Shown: positions 34,370 to 44,057 of the stretch, one piece after another
Position numbering within the stretch: position 1 is the first letter of the stretch
Layout: each line of letters starts with the position of its first letter
Assembly (NCBI GenBank): GCA_945859605.1
Contig: OX243814.1
Span: 41,210,103 to 41,274,102, forward strand
Direction of reading: 5' to 3'
Source: Lumbricus rubellus
Taxonomy: Eukaryota; Annelida; Clitellata; Crassiclitellata; Lumbricidae
DNA: 64,000 nucleotides
Notes under the pieces: generated by a model
Told to the model about the DNA's origin: nothing
The model's input: the letters and a program-made list of their open reading frames with translations, nothing else
Database searches by the model: none
Position numbers and translations under genes: made by a program

Positions 34370-35020
34370 TTATGGTTATGGTTATGACTTACCTTTCAAC
34401 TTGATTAACTTGACTAAGATTTGTCGAGTGAGTTGAAGCAATGAGAAATTGAGTTCAGGAACGAATCTGTTTCACACTCTGTTGCAAAATTAATATAGTC
34501 CTAATAGGCAGTCGAATTTACTGGCGCCAATACTCTGGGACGTACAATATTGTCCAGAATGTTGGAGACATCACGACCACTTCGGAAATCTCAGCTTACA
34601 TGGTCACGTCTACTGATGCACTCCTTAAGTAGAGAGTATAACAGCCTGGTGGTCAGCCTGCTGCAGTATCAACTCAATGGCTTTGGGTTCGAATGCTCGC
34701 CACAGTAGACTAAATAAATGTCTAAAACTATCAGTCAAACTTGTGCCAATGACTCAGTTAATAAAACAAGAGAAACGACCTTTTTAAATTATGGGCTATG
34801 TTGTCTTATAAAAAGGTAGAATTTCATGTGAAAATGGGGTATTATTGGAAATTTTCAACTGACTAAGAAACAATGATTGGGGTAACGAGGAGTGCATTGC
34901 AATTAGGACATAGTGTAGTTGTGTACCGAGGTCTGAGTTGTGAGAGTGCAAATATTCCCTAAGCCAGGAAGGCCTATTGAAACTATTTCTAGTCTTTATG
35001 CCTATGTGCCACCACACACA
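34370..35020. other. Unassigned stretch
   Basis: No recognised gene or repeat; begins with a short GGTTAT repeat. Confidence 0.3.
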
Positions 35021-35023
35021 GCT

Positions 35024-35243
35024 GAATTTTACTTCCTTTCTGCTTTTTCACGTTAGAAAGTTCCATTTTTCAATGCTGCATCTCAAACACTCATAAATTT
35101 GACAAACCAGCGAATATTTCTAAACGGCTTCAGGATTTCGTGTCACGGTAAAAGTTGTTGACTTTAAAATTTCAGAAAATCGTAAAAATGTTTACCCAGT
35201 TACGACACTTTATTATGTATTCTACTTTCTCGTGGACACAGTG
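35024..35243. mobile_element. Half copy of the long-TIR mariner-like element
   Basis: Corresponds to the right arm of 11099-11883: CTGAATTTTACTTCCTTTC at the start and TCTCGTGGACACAGTG at the end, with many differences between. It ends a few bases before the duplicated 3' region of the first PAN-FN2-FReD gene. Confidence 0.65.
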
Positions 35244-35285
35244 TACCTCCGAAACTTCGAACACCAAATACCGTTGCGATACACC

Positions 35286-35291
35286 TTTATT
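35286..35291 (-). promoter_or_regulatory. Polyadenylation signal, gene A
   Basis: AATAAA on the - strand, 225 bases past the stop. The same hexamer stands in the same context in units B (43121-43126) and C (54456-54461). Confidence 0.7.
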
Positions 35292-35352
35292 GACTGATCA
35301 TTGTTGAATGTCACTTTATGAAAGATACCATAAGACTACATCAGACTATGTC

Positions 35353-35494
35353 AGCCACAGCGGAAGTGGTCACTGTGCTACAGTTCAAAGTGCGAAAGTA
35401 GTCACTGTGCTACAGTTCAAAGTGCAGAAGTGGTCACTGTGCTACCGTTCAAAGTGCGAAAGTGGTCACTGTTCAAAGTGCGAAAGTGGTTGCG
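35353..35494 (-). repeat. 3'UTR minisatellite, gene A
   Basis: Four to five units of GTTCAAAGTGCGAAAGTGGT plus CACTGTGCTACA or CACT (+ strand reading), between stop codon and polyadenylation signal. Copy number differs between the paralogues. Confidence 0.75.
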
Positions 35495-35515
35495 CTGCAT
35501 GCATAGTTCGAAGTT

Positions 35516-36108
35516 CTACATTCTTTTCATCATCATGTTACTTCGTGCAAGTGTGGTCGTTCCGCTGGTCATCGTATAACCATAATGATTGACACTCGTT
35601 GTGGTGCAGGTCAAACAGACCGTAAAGCAATTATTGAACCAGAAACCGTTGTTACCACTATACGATCCACAGACGCCCTCTGGCCAGTTGTCATGATCCG
35701 CATCGTATGTTGTAAATGCCATTCCATTGTGCACCCAGAGCAGGTCAGGCGCGTCGCCAAAGGACAGAGGAGAAACGTGCAGTGCATAGAAGAGCGCTTC
35801 TGAGTCGAGCCTGAATGTGTCGTATTCAACTGACACCCATTCACCGCTGCCAAGAGCCTCCATCTCAATCCTCAGTCTCCACGTCCCCTCTGTAGTCATC
35901 TGGTATATCTTTTCTATACCGAGCCAGTAGTCGCTGCTCCAGGTGCCGAATCCTGCCTTGTAGTCCGACCAAGGTCTGTTGTATTGCAATGTATCGTAGA
36001 CTCTGCGATGAAATATTATCCAGTTGTTGACGGACATGACTGTGACTGTAGTCACTCCAGTTGACGAAGGTATCGTTATGTTAGTCGACATTTCACTGAC
36101 GATGTAAT
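35516..36108 (-). CDS. Gene A exon 3: fibrinogen-related domain
   Basis: Acceptor CTGAAACAG|AT, 593 nt to TAG. One codon shorter than B and C (GFGTWSSDYW against GFGVRPDSDYW). Ends ARSNMMMKRM, as in both paralogues. Confidence 0.87.
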
Positions 36109-39100
36109 CTGTTTCAGAAAATAAATATTGCGTCAAGCTGATTGTATGGAGTCAAATGCCACGGATTTGTTCAAATTGTAACGTCGTCTATTTTGCTCTG
36201 CGTTCTAATTTACCAGACGTATGCCTAATGGAGTTGATTTGCGCAATGAACCTTATTAATAAGACATATTTGTCAGGGCTTTTTAACGTGCAGTTGTGCA
36301 CAAATTGTGCAGTTCTAAATGGATTTGTGCAGTTGTGGAAGCACTTCTGCACAGCTAAAACTAGCAAAAAAGTCACCGTCTTCCGATTGGAAGAAATTTA
36401 CCATGGAGGTTGGCCCTGGTTGGGGGAAAAAGGGGTTGTGCAGTTCTAAAAATTTCTTACAAACAGCTCTGTTATTTTACACATAACTTTATAGGCTAAA
36501 CCGCTAAAGCGTTAAATTTACATGACACAGTACCTCTTGGAAGGCCGCAGTTTCTCCACATATGGCTGTCATCGTAACATCCATACTCATGAATTGTGCT
36601 CGATGGATTTGATGTACAGTCGTAGTAACGAATTCCGTTGATTGTGAATGGAAAGCTACACTTCTCAGGCAACATCAGTTGACTCTCTTGCAACAAAAGC
36701 AAAACAAGAGATGATAGGCAATGAAGAATCAGCATGTCTTTGGGGTCAAACCAAATGTTTCTGCTTTTGCTCAGACCTCTTAAACTACCTGTGCGTCTAT
36801 TTGGAACATAGTACCAGCTTTTTACTCCAGACAAAAAGCGAAAGAATTGCTCGGAAGCGCTCCCGACTACAGCACAAAACTGCATCGGAGTTTCACACGG
36901 AAGCGCACGAGCAATTGGCTCATCTAGTTCTAAAGTGGTTCATTGGTGAGTACACAAAGAAGGCAGATGAACCACTTTAGAACTAGAAGAGCCAATTGCA
37001 AATGAAGAACTTGCTCAAGGTTCCTACGCGACGGCTTGAGGTGGATTCGAACCTGACACTCTCCGGCTCCAAGACACCGAACCAACTACACCACCAAGCC
37101 CCACTTTGCGCATCATTAGTATCATTAGTGCCTTAGTACGAACAAATTTGCTAAAACCAAGAGCGGAGTAGTTAAATATAGGTGGGAATTTTTCAGGATA
37201 TGCGATTGCTTCTCTTTTCCCTTTGGGTTTAGACTCCTATCTTAATGCCATCTAATGCCTTTGGAATATTGACTGGGCTTAAGATTGCCACAAGATCAGA
37301 TTATATCATTTTATAAGATTAGATCTGATCACATCAAGAACAGATTAAATTAGATTACATTAGACAAGATGGAATTTGTATAGCGCCATTTACCACATCC
37401 TTTTCCGTAGATGCCGCTTCGAAGTTTCTGGCTCTGGAAATGAAAAACATAATTCCACAAAATTATTGCATCAAAGCATTTAAATGCCCCTTCCTAATTC
37501 AAGTGTATCTTCACAACTAAGTTATCACTGTGTTCCGCTGAAACGTACAGCGGGTATTTTAGTGAACAGTAACTGTTACTCAACTATAGCCTAGTTAGGG
37601 CCTTTTAGTTTGCGCTGAAACTGTTCTGTGCTGTAATGGGCATATTTTCAATTGCATCGTCCCATAAATCCATCATAACAATGATAACAGAACTCCATTT
37701 TAAAATAAGCGCCTATTAAATTTTTTTGAACAAAGTATTCGGCTGTGAAACAGGCTAACCATGCAGTCAGAGTAACATAATTATCGTGGCAGAAATAATA
37801 AGCATGTTATCAACTTGGGTTCTAGCATTGCTGGTTAACTATATTTATCATGTCGTCAAAGGCACTCGCGACCTGACAGTGTGTCGCCAAACTTTGCGAG
37901 CAATTGCAGGCTTTTGGAGCATTTTTGTAAGCAAAATGATAGACGTTTTCTCAAAATGACCTCCATCATTTATTACTTTGGCCTATGCAGCGCTTTGTGA
38001 ATATTACACGCGCCAAATACAATGACATTCATCAGTATCTAGTATCTAGATAGTAGATACTACATCTCGGAAGCCCAAGTTTGGTACTTGTGGGTTTTTC
38101 GACCCCCAAAACTTAAAAATTTGATGAAAAATATTTTCCGACGAAATAGAAGCGGGATTTCTTACGTGAGGGTCAGTCAGGGCTCAAGTTAGGCGCCGTG
38201 AGGGTCGGTTAAGGTTAGTGTTAGGGTTAGTGCAGTCATTATGCTGAAATTGAAGCTGGAATGATAAACAAAAATTATCACTGAAATAGAAGTTAGATTG
38301 ATTAAAAATATTCACTTACGAAATAGAAGTGGGATTTATGGAACAAATTGTTACATAAACAGAAGCTGGATGAATGAAAAAGAGTCTCGGCAAACTAGAA
38401 GTTGTATTTATTCAACATAACAACGCTGCAACGTTACTTCTTGGGGGTCGTAAAACCCACAAGTACCCAATGTTGTCCCGGCCTCAAAAGGATGCGTTAA
38501 GAATTTCCATGGCCATTTCATGGTCCAGTGACCGCAGCTTGTTTTATGTTAATCCATTTCTCTGTAACAATCTGGCGCAAGACATAATTAATTATTTTTC
38601 TCACCAGCTTCTTTGCCAGTTCCGGAATTCGGTATCCTCGTTTTAAAACATAGCCTAATTTGTTCAATAATTCCCTAGCACCCAGCCCCAGTTCCCGCGT
38701 GAGTTATAAAAAAGCGCTATATAGGCTAAGTGTTCTGAAATGTACATAGGGGCCTAATTATTTACACGCATATATGCCTTTTAAAATAATGTTTGCAAAT
38801 TTACCTGATAGTTAGCGCAATCAGTTGCTGTCTGAACAAGATGTGATGCTCGGCAGTAGTACAACTCGCAGGTCTTCGTATCGACTCTGAAGTTGAATTC
38901 CATGCAGAGTGGATTCATCGTACACGCAATGACGCAATGGGACAGACTTAAAACGCTGAAGATGTCATCAGCAACCTCAGCACTGCACAGCATTCCTTCC
39001 GAAACTTGAGACACTACGGCTTCAAAATATTCTTGCTTCACGATGCCTTGAGTTGTGGGAATGATACAGTAGATAATAAGTAGAGCATAAGACAGAGCAC

Positions 39101-39122
39101 ACCACTGCGTGTCACTCAACAT
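35516..39122 (-). CDS. Secreted PAN/apple - FN2-like - fibrinogen-related protein A
   Basis: Three coding exons: 39122-38805, 36684-36534 and 36108-35516 (318+151+593 nt), phases 0 and 1, all GT..AG. Product 353 residues. Residues 1-26 are a signal peptide. The PAN/apple-like domain has Cys 46, 63, 67, 73, 85, 90 and 102. Residues 107-156 are an FN2-like module (Cys 115, 129, 142, 152; KCSFPFTINGIRYYDC). Residues 157-353 are a fibrinogen-related domain with YKAGFG, DYWLGIEKIYQMT, a DxD calcium-site pair (292/294) and the C303-C317 disulfide. The first FReD cysteine pair is missing. The ATG has A at -3. Likely a secreted, calcium-dependent recognition protein. FReD lectins in invertebrates serve innate immunity; that role here is inference. 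It is the leftmost of three tandem paralogues. Confidence 0.85.
36534..36684 (-). CDS. Gene A exon 2: FN2-like module
   Basis: 151 nt. The acceptor GCAAGAG|AGT keeps phase 0; the donor follows CCAAGAG|GTACTG in phase 1. First Cys spacing (14) equals canonical FN2; the last Cys loop is 5 residues shorter, so the module is FN2-like rather than typical. Confidence 0.82.
36845..37105 (-). mobile_element. SINE in intron 1 of gene A, with a hairpin insertion
   Basis: Shared with units B (47685-48548) and C (56666-56845), so it predates the duplication. B box GGATTCGAACCTG near 37041. Interrupted only here by the palindromic insert at 36918-36993. Confidence 0.7.
36911..36999. repeat. 33-bp-arm hairpin inserted in the SINE
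   Basis: Arms 36911-36943 and 36967-36999 are inverted copies with one mismatch (GCAATTGGCTCATCTAGTTC...) around a 23-bp spacer. CAATTG stands on both sides, and the paralogues have a single CAATTG (or CAAGTG) there, so ~76 bp were inserted in unit A only. Confidence 0.8.
38081..38470. mobile_element. Insertion in intron 1 of gene A with inverted ends
   Basis: Unit B reads straight through the site (CCCAAGTTGTCCCGGCC at 49498 onward). The insert is bounded by TGGTACTTGTGGGTTTT and (inverted) TGGGTACTTGTGGGTTTT, then CGACCCCC. The interior has degenerate GAAATAGAAGCTGGAT units, the same units that fill the element at 47818-48502. Confidence 0.7.
38805..39122 (-). CDS. Gene A exon 1: signal peptide + PAN/apple
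   Basis: 106 codons, ending at a CAG|GTAAAT donor after NYQ. The stretch from CMEFNFRVDTKTCELYYCRA is identical in all three paralogues. Variable positions cluster in the signal peptide and at 34-72. Confidence 0.85.
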
Positions 39123-40300
39123 CTTAGCTTCTTCGTGTCAAGTCAATTATTTTGCTTTGACTAAATGTGTCACTATACGGTGGTGTGCGCGTCTCCTGAA
39201 TTCACAGCGAATTCTGGTTCTAGCTGGACGCTGAAGGCATTCGCAACTACATGTAGGCCTAGGCCTACATGGTACATGCGTCTGACACTAAGTTATTGAA
39301 TGCCAAACCTTGTCAAGCTGGGTCAGTAAGCTACCTGGCAAACGGCAGTTCTGCGAATTACTGATCAACAGACCTTGTGATTCGTTCCACCATGGTTTAT
39401 TGGCATCAGCTTTGTGGGGCCATTAATTTTCCGGAAGGATGCTGATAATACAGGTATGCTTGAACGAATGAATGCTTGAATGCATGCATTATCTATGCAT
39501 TATAATTAATTGTGAGTCCACGACAATGCCTACGTTCTGTGCATTTAATTAGCTTTATCGATCAGCTTTCACTATTTGCGTGGAAGTTCATTTTCAAACA
39601 GTCACGGTCCAGAACATATTTTTCATTGTTACATATTGTGTGAAAGCCCTTTGTCTGTAATCAAACGGCGTTAGGTCCGAACATGCCCAGAGGACTTACA
39701 TGTAGCTTGTAATGGACACGATGTTGCTTAGGCCTACTTAGATTTGTCTCTGTAAGCAATAATATTTTCACACCGATAGTTATGCTGGGTGGATCTTGCA
39801 GCAATGCATTTGAACCGTGTCCATGAAGTTATATAGAATTGAGCCTATGGCCTGTAGACTACATTGTACAAGGTCTAAGCTAAATAGCTGTTTATTGGCT
39901 TCTCTTTTGTCAACATGTAGGACAGAGTAACATTATTTGACTCAATGCTATTGTGGATATCGGCTAATTATTGTTGAATTCTTGCCGTTCATACCAGAGT
40001 GGAAGGCACAGTGATGCTTCACAGGTGGGTGACCGACAGACCGTCCAAGCGATTTAAGGTCACATATCATGGAACAGGTTGGACTGCCATCGCCAGCTGC
40101 TGTTGGTTTATGCATTATGACACAGTGAGGAGATATTCATGCAATTCTTTCGTAACCTTTAAAGACAACACCGAAACTTGAAGATCCGAAAACATTTCAA
40201 AGAAGTGCCAACTTAGAACTACAGCTGTTTCGAACACAAATGCAAATGAATATTGAGTAGGCTACCCTGTGCCTACGCCTTAATCTAGTTAGGCCTACAA
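39123..40300 (-). promoter_or_regulatory. Upstream region of gene A (promoter-containing)
   Basis: Non-coding, yet recognisably shared with the upstream regions of B (50105-51580) and C (59864-61140). Near the start codon the shared text is GACACGAAGAAGCTAAG; farther up, blocks around 39700-39800 and 39990-40260. No clear TATA box. The sharing may be only recent duplication. Confidence 0.4.
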
Positions 40301-41576
40301 CTGGAAAGCTTCAACTGTTTAGAAGACCAATCGATCAATTATTGTAGGCCTACTATACAAAATTTACAATTAAGCCTTTCCTCGTCGGGCCACTAGCCCA
40401 CTATAAAAGTCCTACACTACCGGGAATTTCCTGTCAAAACTTACTGGTATTTATCCCAAAACTTAATAGAACTTCTGCTCTACTTATTACATTGAATACC
40501 TAAAAACTTAAAAGAAGTATTTTCCTCCTCTTAACGTGTTTTCTCATACATAATTAGGCATTATTTAATAGGCCATTGAGTATTGCCGCACAGTCATTAC
40601 ATGTAGGTCGTCTTTATTATTATCGATAGGCCTAGGCTACTATTGGGAACTTTAAATGTCAACTCCACCTACAGAGGTCATGTTTTGGGTCATGAAACTA
40701 TTAGATCTAGATTAGTAAGTATACACAAACTCACCAGTTAACAGTTCAATAATTAATTAATTAATAAATTAATTAATAATTTAATTCATTCATTCATTCA
40801 TTCATTCATTCATTCATTCATTCATTCATTCATTCATTCATTCATTCATTCATTCATTCATTCATTCATTCATTAGACAACATGGACTTATGCATAGGTC
40901 TATACATAGCACCCCTTCGAGAAACCTCATCAAGAGCTCTTCCAGTCCATGGAAAAACGATTTGAATGATTTCCTGTGGCGTAGGACTGTGTTATATTAT
41001 ACTCTTCGTCGGGAAGTCTGAACAATGTGAACATGGACAATGATAGCGAACCGCATGACGACCATTGTATTGTATTTGTACCCAGGATAAAATGCATTGA
41101 TTTTCTACTCTAAACTAAACTGGCAGTAGGCCTACACGTTTCAGCGAACTCTATCAAATTCAACGAACAATATCGCCATGGCCTGTGACACTATAGTTAT
41201 CGGCCTATATCTGACCGGAGCCGACCTGTTCGCAGGCTCTTTAGCATCTTCTTGCAATCCACATCATTACTTGCATCATCGAAATCACTACTTTCGCTGG
41301 AAAGTTCTACGGTGTTTTCGGAAGCCTGTATTCAGTCTAATGGCTCCGTAGCAACAACTTCACGGGTCTTGTACTCTTGTTTGCTTAACGTTTTACGGAT
41401 ATCGTCCCTCAACACCGTACAATCGACCACGAATGGTCACGTCCCTTTTTGTCAGCATAGAGGAATAATAATAATATAATTAATATTAGGCCTATGTAAA
41501 TACTGTTAGTCATAGCAATTCCTCATTCAATAGGTGTCAGCACGTAAGCATAAAGCACGTCAAACCAGAAAACATG
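40301..41576. other. Spacer between units A and B
   Basis: No recognised gene. Contains the (ATTC)n microsatellite at 40784-40875 and several AGGCCTA words. Confidence 0.35.
40784..40875. repeat. (ATTC)n microsatellite
   Basis: About 22 uninterrupted CATT units, preceded by a TTAATTAA-rich run. Confidence 0.95.
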
Positions 41577-41584
41577 CCGTAGAC

Positions 41585-41954
41585 CAGTGGTTCCCAACCT
41601 TTTTTGACTGTCGGGCCACTTTTTCTAAGTTGGAGGACACGAGGGCCACTTTTTCTTAGTTAAAGGACATTAGGGCATTTAGGGGGCCACAATGCTAAAA
41701 ATTTAATTAACTAAAAGCGTATAAAAATTGTTATAATTAATTCAAAGTAGAATGTTTGATGTTTATAGACTTCAAAATAAAATAATTTGTAATAGAAAAT
41801 GATTAGGCTATGTTCTATCCTGTCCAAATTGTCAATTTGTTCATATATTTTTTTTTTCTTTGAGAGACGAGTGCCATTGTTGAGGCCTGGCGGGCCATTT
41901 TGTGAGGCCTCGCGGGCCACTTTTGGCCCGCGGGCCACGGGTTGGGAACCGCTG
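41585..41954. mobile_element. 370-bp hAT-type MITE
   Basis: Ends CAGTGGTTCCCAACC and (inverted) CAGCGGTTCCCAACC, a terminal sequence well known from animal hAT elements. Perfect 8-bp duplication CCGTAGAC (41577-41584, 41955-41962). The interior has repeated GCGGGCCACTTTT phrases; no transposase. Confidence 0.9.
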
Positions 41955-42059
41955 CCGTAGACCTACAGTGCAAAATGCTTGTTTCTATAATATAATTTTA
42001 ACGAAACTGAGTGAAAGTGTCTTCAGTCTAAGTTTCCAATCTGCACTTTCTATTCGCAT

Positions 42060-43065
42060 CTTCTGAATCGTTGGATGAGCTAACAGTCTCTCAGCTCTTT
42101 GACCTCTTCTCTTCAGTAAGTTGCAACATATTTTCTTGACAAGATGCTACCACTACGCAAGGACAAGACCCGTTACCGTCCACTAGCGGTATGGTTTAAC
42201 AAAGAATGCCATGGCACCAGTTATGCCGCCGTGCTCGCTGTGCTGAGCGACGTTCCCGCAAAACCAAAGATCCCAGTGACCGGCTGATATGGATAAAGCA
42301 TATTCGTTCCCTTCACACGCTATAGGGCCTACCACCACAAGGATTCTACCTACTGGGAAAGTCTTGTTTCGCGAAGAGAGAAGAACCCACGACGTCTCTG
42401 GTCATCCATTTCTGGACTTCTTGGTTGTCTATCTCGTCCGCTTGAGACTCCAACTTTCTCTGCTGGTGATTTCCTTGACATCCTCAACACAAAGACAAAC
42501 TCTCTCCGTGCTGCTACAGCTGATTCAACAACATCTGAGTTCACCATTACGTCTTCTGTTTTTGATGGCTTTAAGCCCATTACAGATGCCGAGCTACGAA
42601 CGATTTTTTAAGGTGTTAAACTTAGATCATGTGAACTTGACCCACTTCCCAGATTTATTATTGTTTACAATTTACATATGCCTACTTGATGATCTTGCTC
42701 CTTTATTTCTCTATCTCTACAATAGATCATGCACATGCTGCTCAAAAACGTGCGTTGTTTTTTTTCACTGATGAAAACTAATCTTGACCATAGTCAATGT
42801 CAAAACTATCGGTCTATTTCCTACCTGACTTTTCTTTCTAAAACCCTTAAACGTCTAGTTTCCTTTCAGATTCTTCCTTACCTTGAATCAACTGGTCTTC
42901 TCCCTTCTCGCCAATCTGGTTTTCGGGTTTTCCATTCAACCGAAACAGCCCTGCTCCCCATGTTAGATGACAACTATGCTGCTATCGATAAGGTTCAGGT
43001 TTCTCTTCTTGCACTCCAAACCCTAAACACTCACGTTTATTGCATGTTCTGTATCTCAGGTCATT
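42060..43065 (+). pseudogene. Degenerate LINE fragment (CR1/L2-type), pre-RT and RT start
   Basis: Shifting + frames give LINE text: RRAERRSR-like and KDPSDRLIWIKHIRS-like near 42240-42310, DAELRTIF near 42590, DDLAPLF near 42690, then NYRSISYLTFLSKTLKRLV, LPYLESTGLLPSRQSGFRV, HSTETALLPMLDD and KVQVSLLAL (42810-43020). This matches the start of the RT domain in CR1/L2-like LINEs. It has several frameshifts and stops just before the FDTVDH catalytic block, next to the 3' edge of duplication unit B. Confidence 0.7.
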
Positions 43066-43120
43066 CCTATCGTTTTAGTTACGAAATTTCGAACACCAAA
43101 TAATACCGTTGCGATACACC

Positions 43121-43126
43121 TTTATT
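43121..43126 (-). promoter_or_regulatory. Polyadenylation signal, gene B
   Basis: AATAAA on the - strand in the conserved context AATAAAGGTGTATCGCAACG. Confidence 0.7.
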
Positions 43127-43194
43127 GATTGATCATTGTTGAATGTCACTTTACGAAGGATACATCAGACTACATCAGACTATGTCAGCCACAA

Positions 43195-43440
43195 CAGAAG
43201 TGGTTGCTGTGCTATAATAGTTCAAAGTACGAAAGTGGCCACTGTGCTATAATAGTTCAAAGTACGAAAGTGGCCACTGTGCTATAATAGTTCAAAGTAC
43301 GAAAGTGGCCACTGTGCTATAATAGTTCAAAGTACGAAAGTGGCCACTACATGTGCTACAGTTCAAAATGCGAAAGCGGTCACTGTGCCACAGTTCAAAG
43401 TGCGGAAGTGATCACTTTTCAGAGTGCGAAAGTGGTTGCG
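43195..43440 (-). repeat. 3'UTR minisatellite, gene B
   Basis: About eight units. Four nearly identical ones carry CACTGTGCTATAATAGTTCA, a recent local expansion not seen in A or C; the rest resemble GTTCAAAGTGCGGAAGTG. Confidence 0.75.
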
Positions 43441-43461
43441 GTGCATGCATAGTTCGAAGTT

Positions 43462-44057
43462 CTACATTCTTTTCATCATCATGTTACTTCGTGCAAGTAA
43501 GGTCGCTCCGCTGGTCGTCCTAAAACAATAATGACTTCCAGTCGTTGTGGCACATGTCAAACAGACAGTGAAGCAATTGTTGAACCAGAAGCCGATGTCG
43601 CCACTGTCCTTTCCACACACGCCACCTGACCAGTTGTCATGATCCCTATCATATGTTGTGAATGCCATTCCATTTTGCCCCACGAGAAGGTCAGGCGCAT
43701 CCCCGAAGGACAGAGGCGAAACGTGCAGTGCATAAAATAGCGCCTCTGAGTCGAGCCTGAACGTGTCGTATTCAATTGACACCCATTTACCACTTCCAAG
43801 AACCTCCATCTCAATCCTCAACCTCCACGTCCCTTCTGTTGTCATCTGGTACACCCTTTCCAGACCCAGCCAGTAGTCGCTGTCCGGCCTGACGCCGAAT
43901 CCTGCCTTGTATGTCGACCAAGCTTTGTTGTAATTCAATGTATCGTAGACTCTGCGATGGAATATTATCCAGTTGTTGACGGACATGACTGTGGCTGTAG
44001 TCACTCCAGTTGACGAAGGTATCGTTATGTCAGTCGACATTTCAATGACGGTGTAAT
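43462..44057 (-). CDS. Gene B exon 3: fibrinogen-related domain
   Basis: 596 nt from acceptor CTGAAACAG|AT. About 28 residue differences to C and about 38 to A by eye, with changes concentrated in the last ~50 residues and in the loop around 276-310, next to the calcium/ligand side of the fold. Confidence 0.87.

Larger units (their letters stand above)
35247..40300 (-). repeat. Segmental duplication unit A
   Basis: Contains one PAN-FN2-FReD gene with its 3' flank and ~1.1 kb upstream. Homologous landmarks in units B and C: the polyadenylation-site block (CGTTGCGATACACCTTTATT), all exons, the intron-1 SINE, and an upstream block (ACACCGAAACTTGAAGATCC, near 40168 here). The right edge is near 40300. 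Confidence 0.75.

Noticed and set aside
43195..43440. CRISPR-like direct repeats
   Set aside because: Units are contiguous, with no unique spacers, inside a eukaryotic 3'UTR; a minisatellite.
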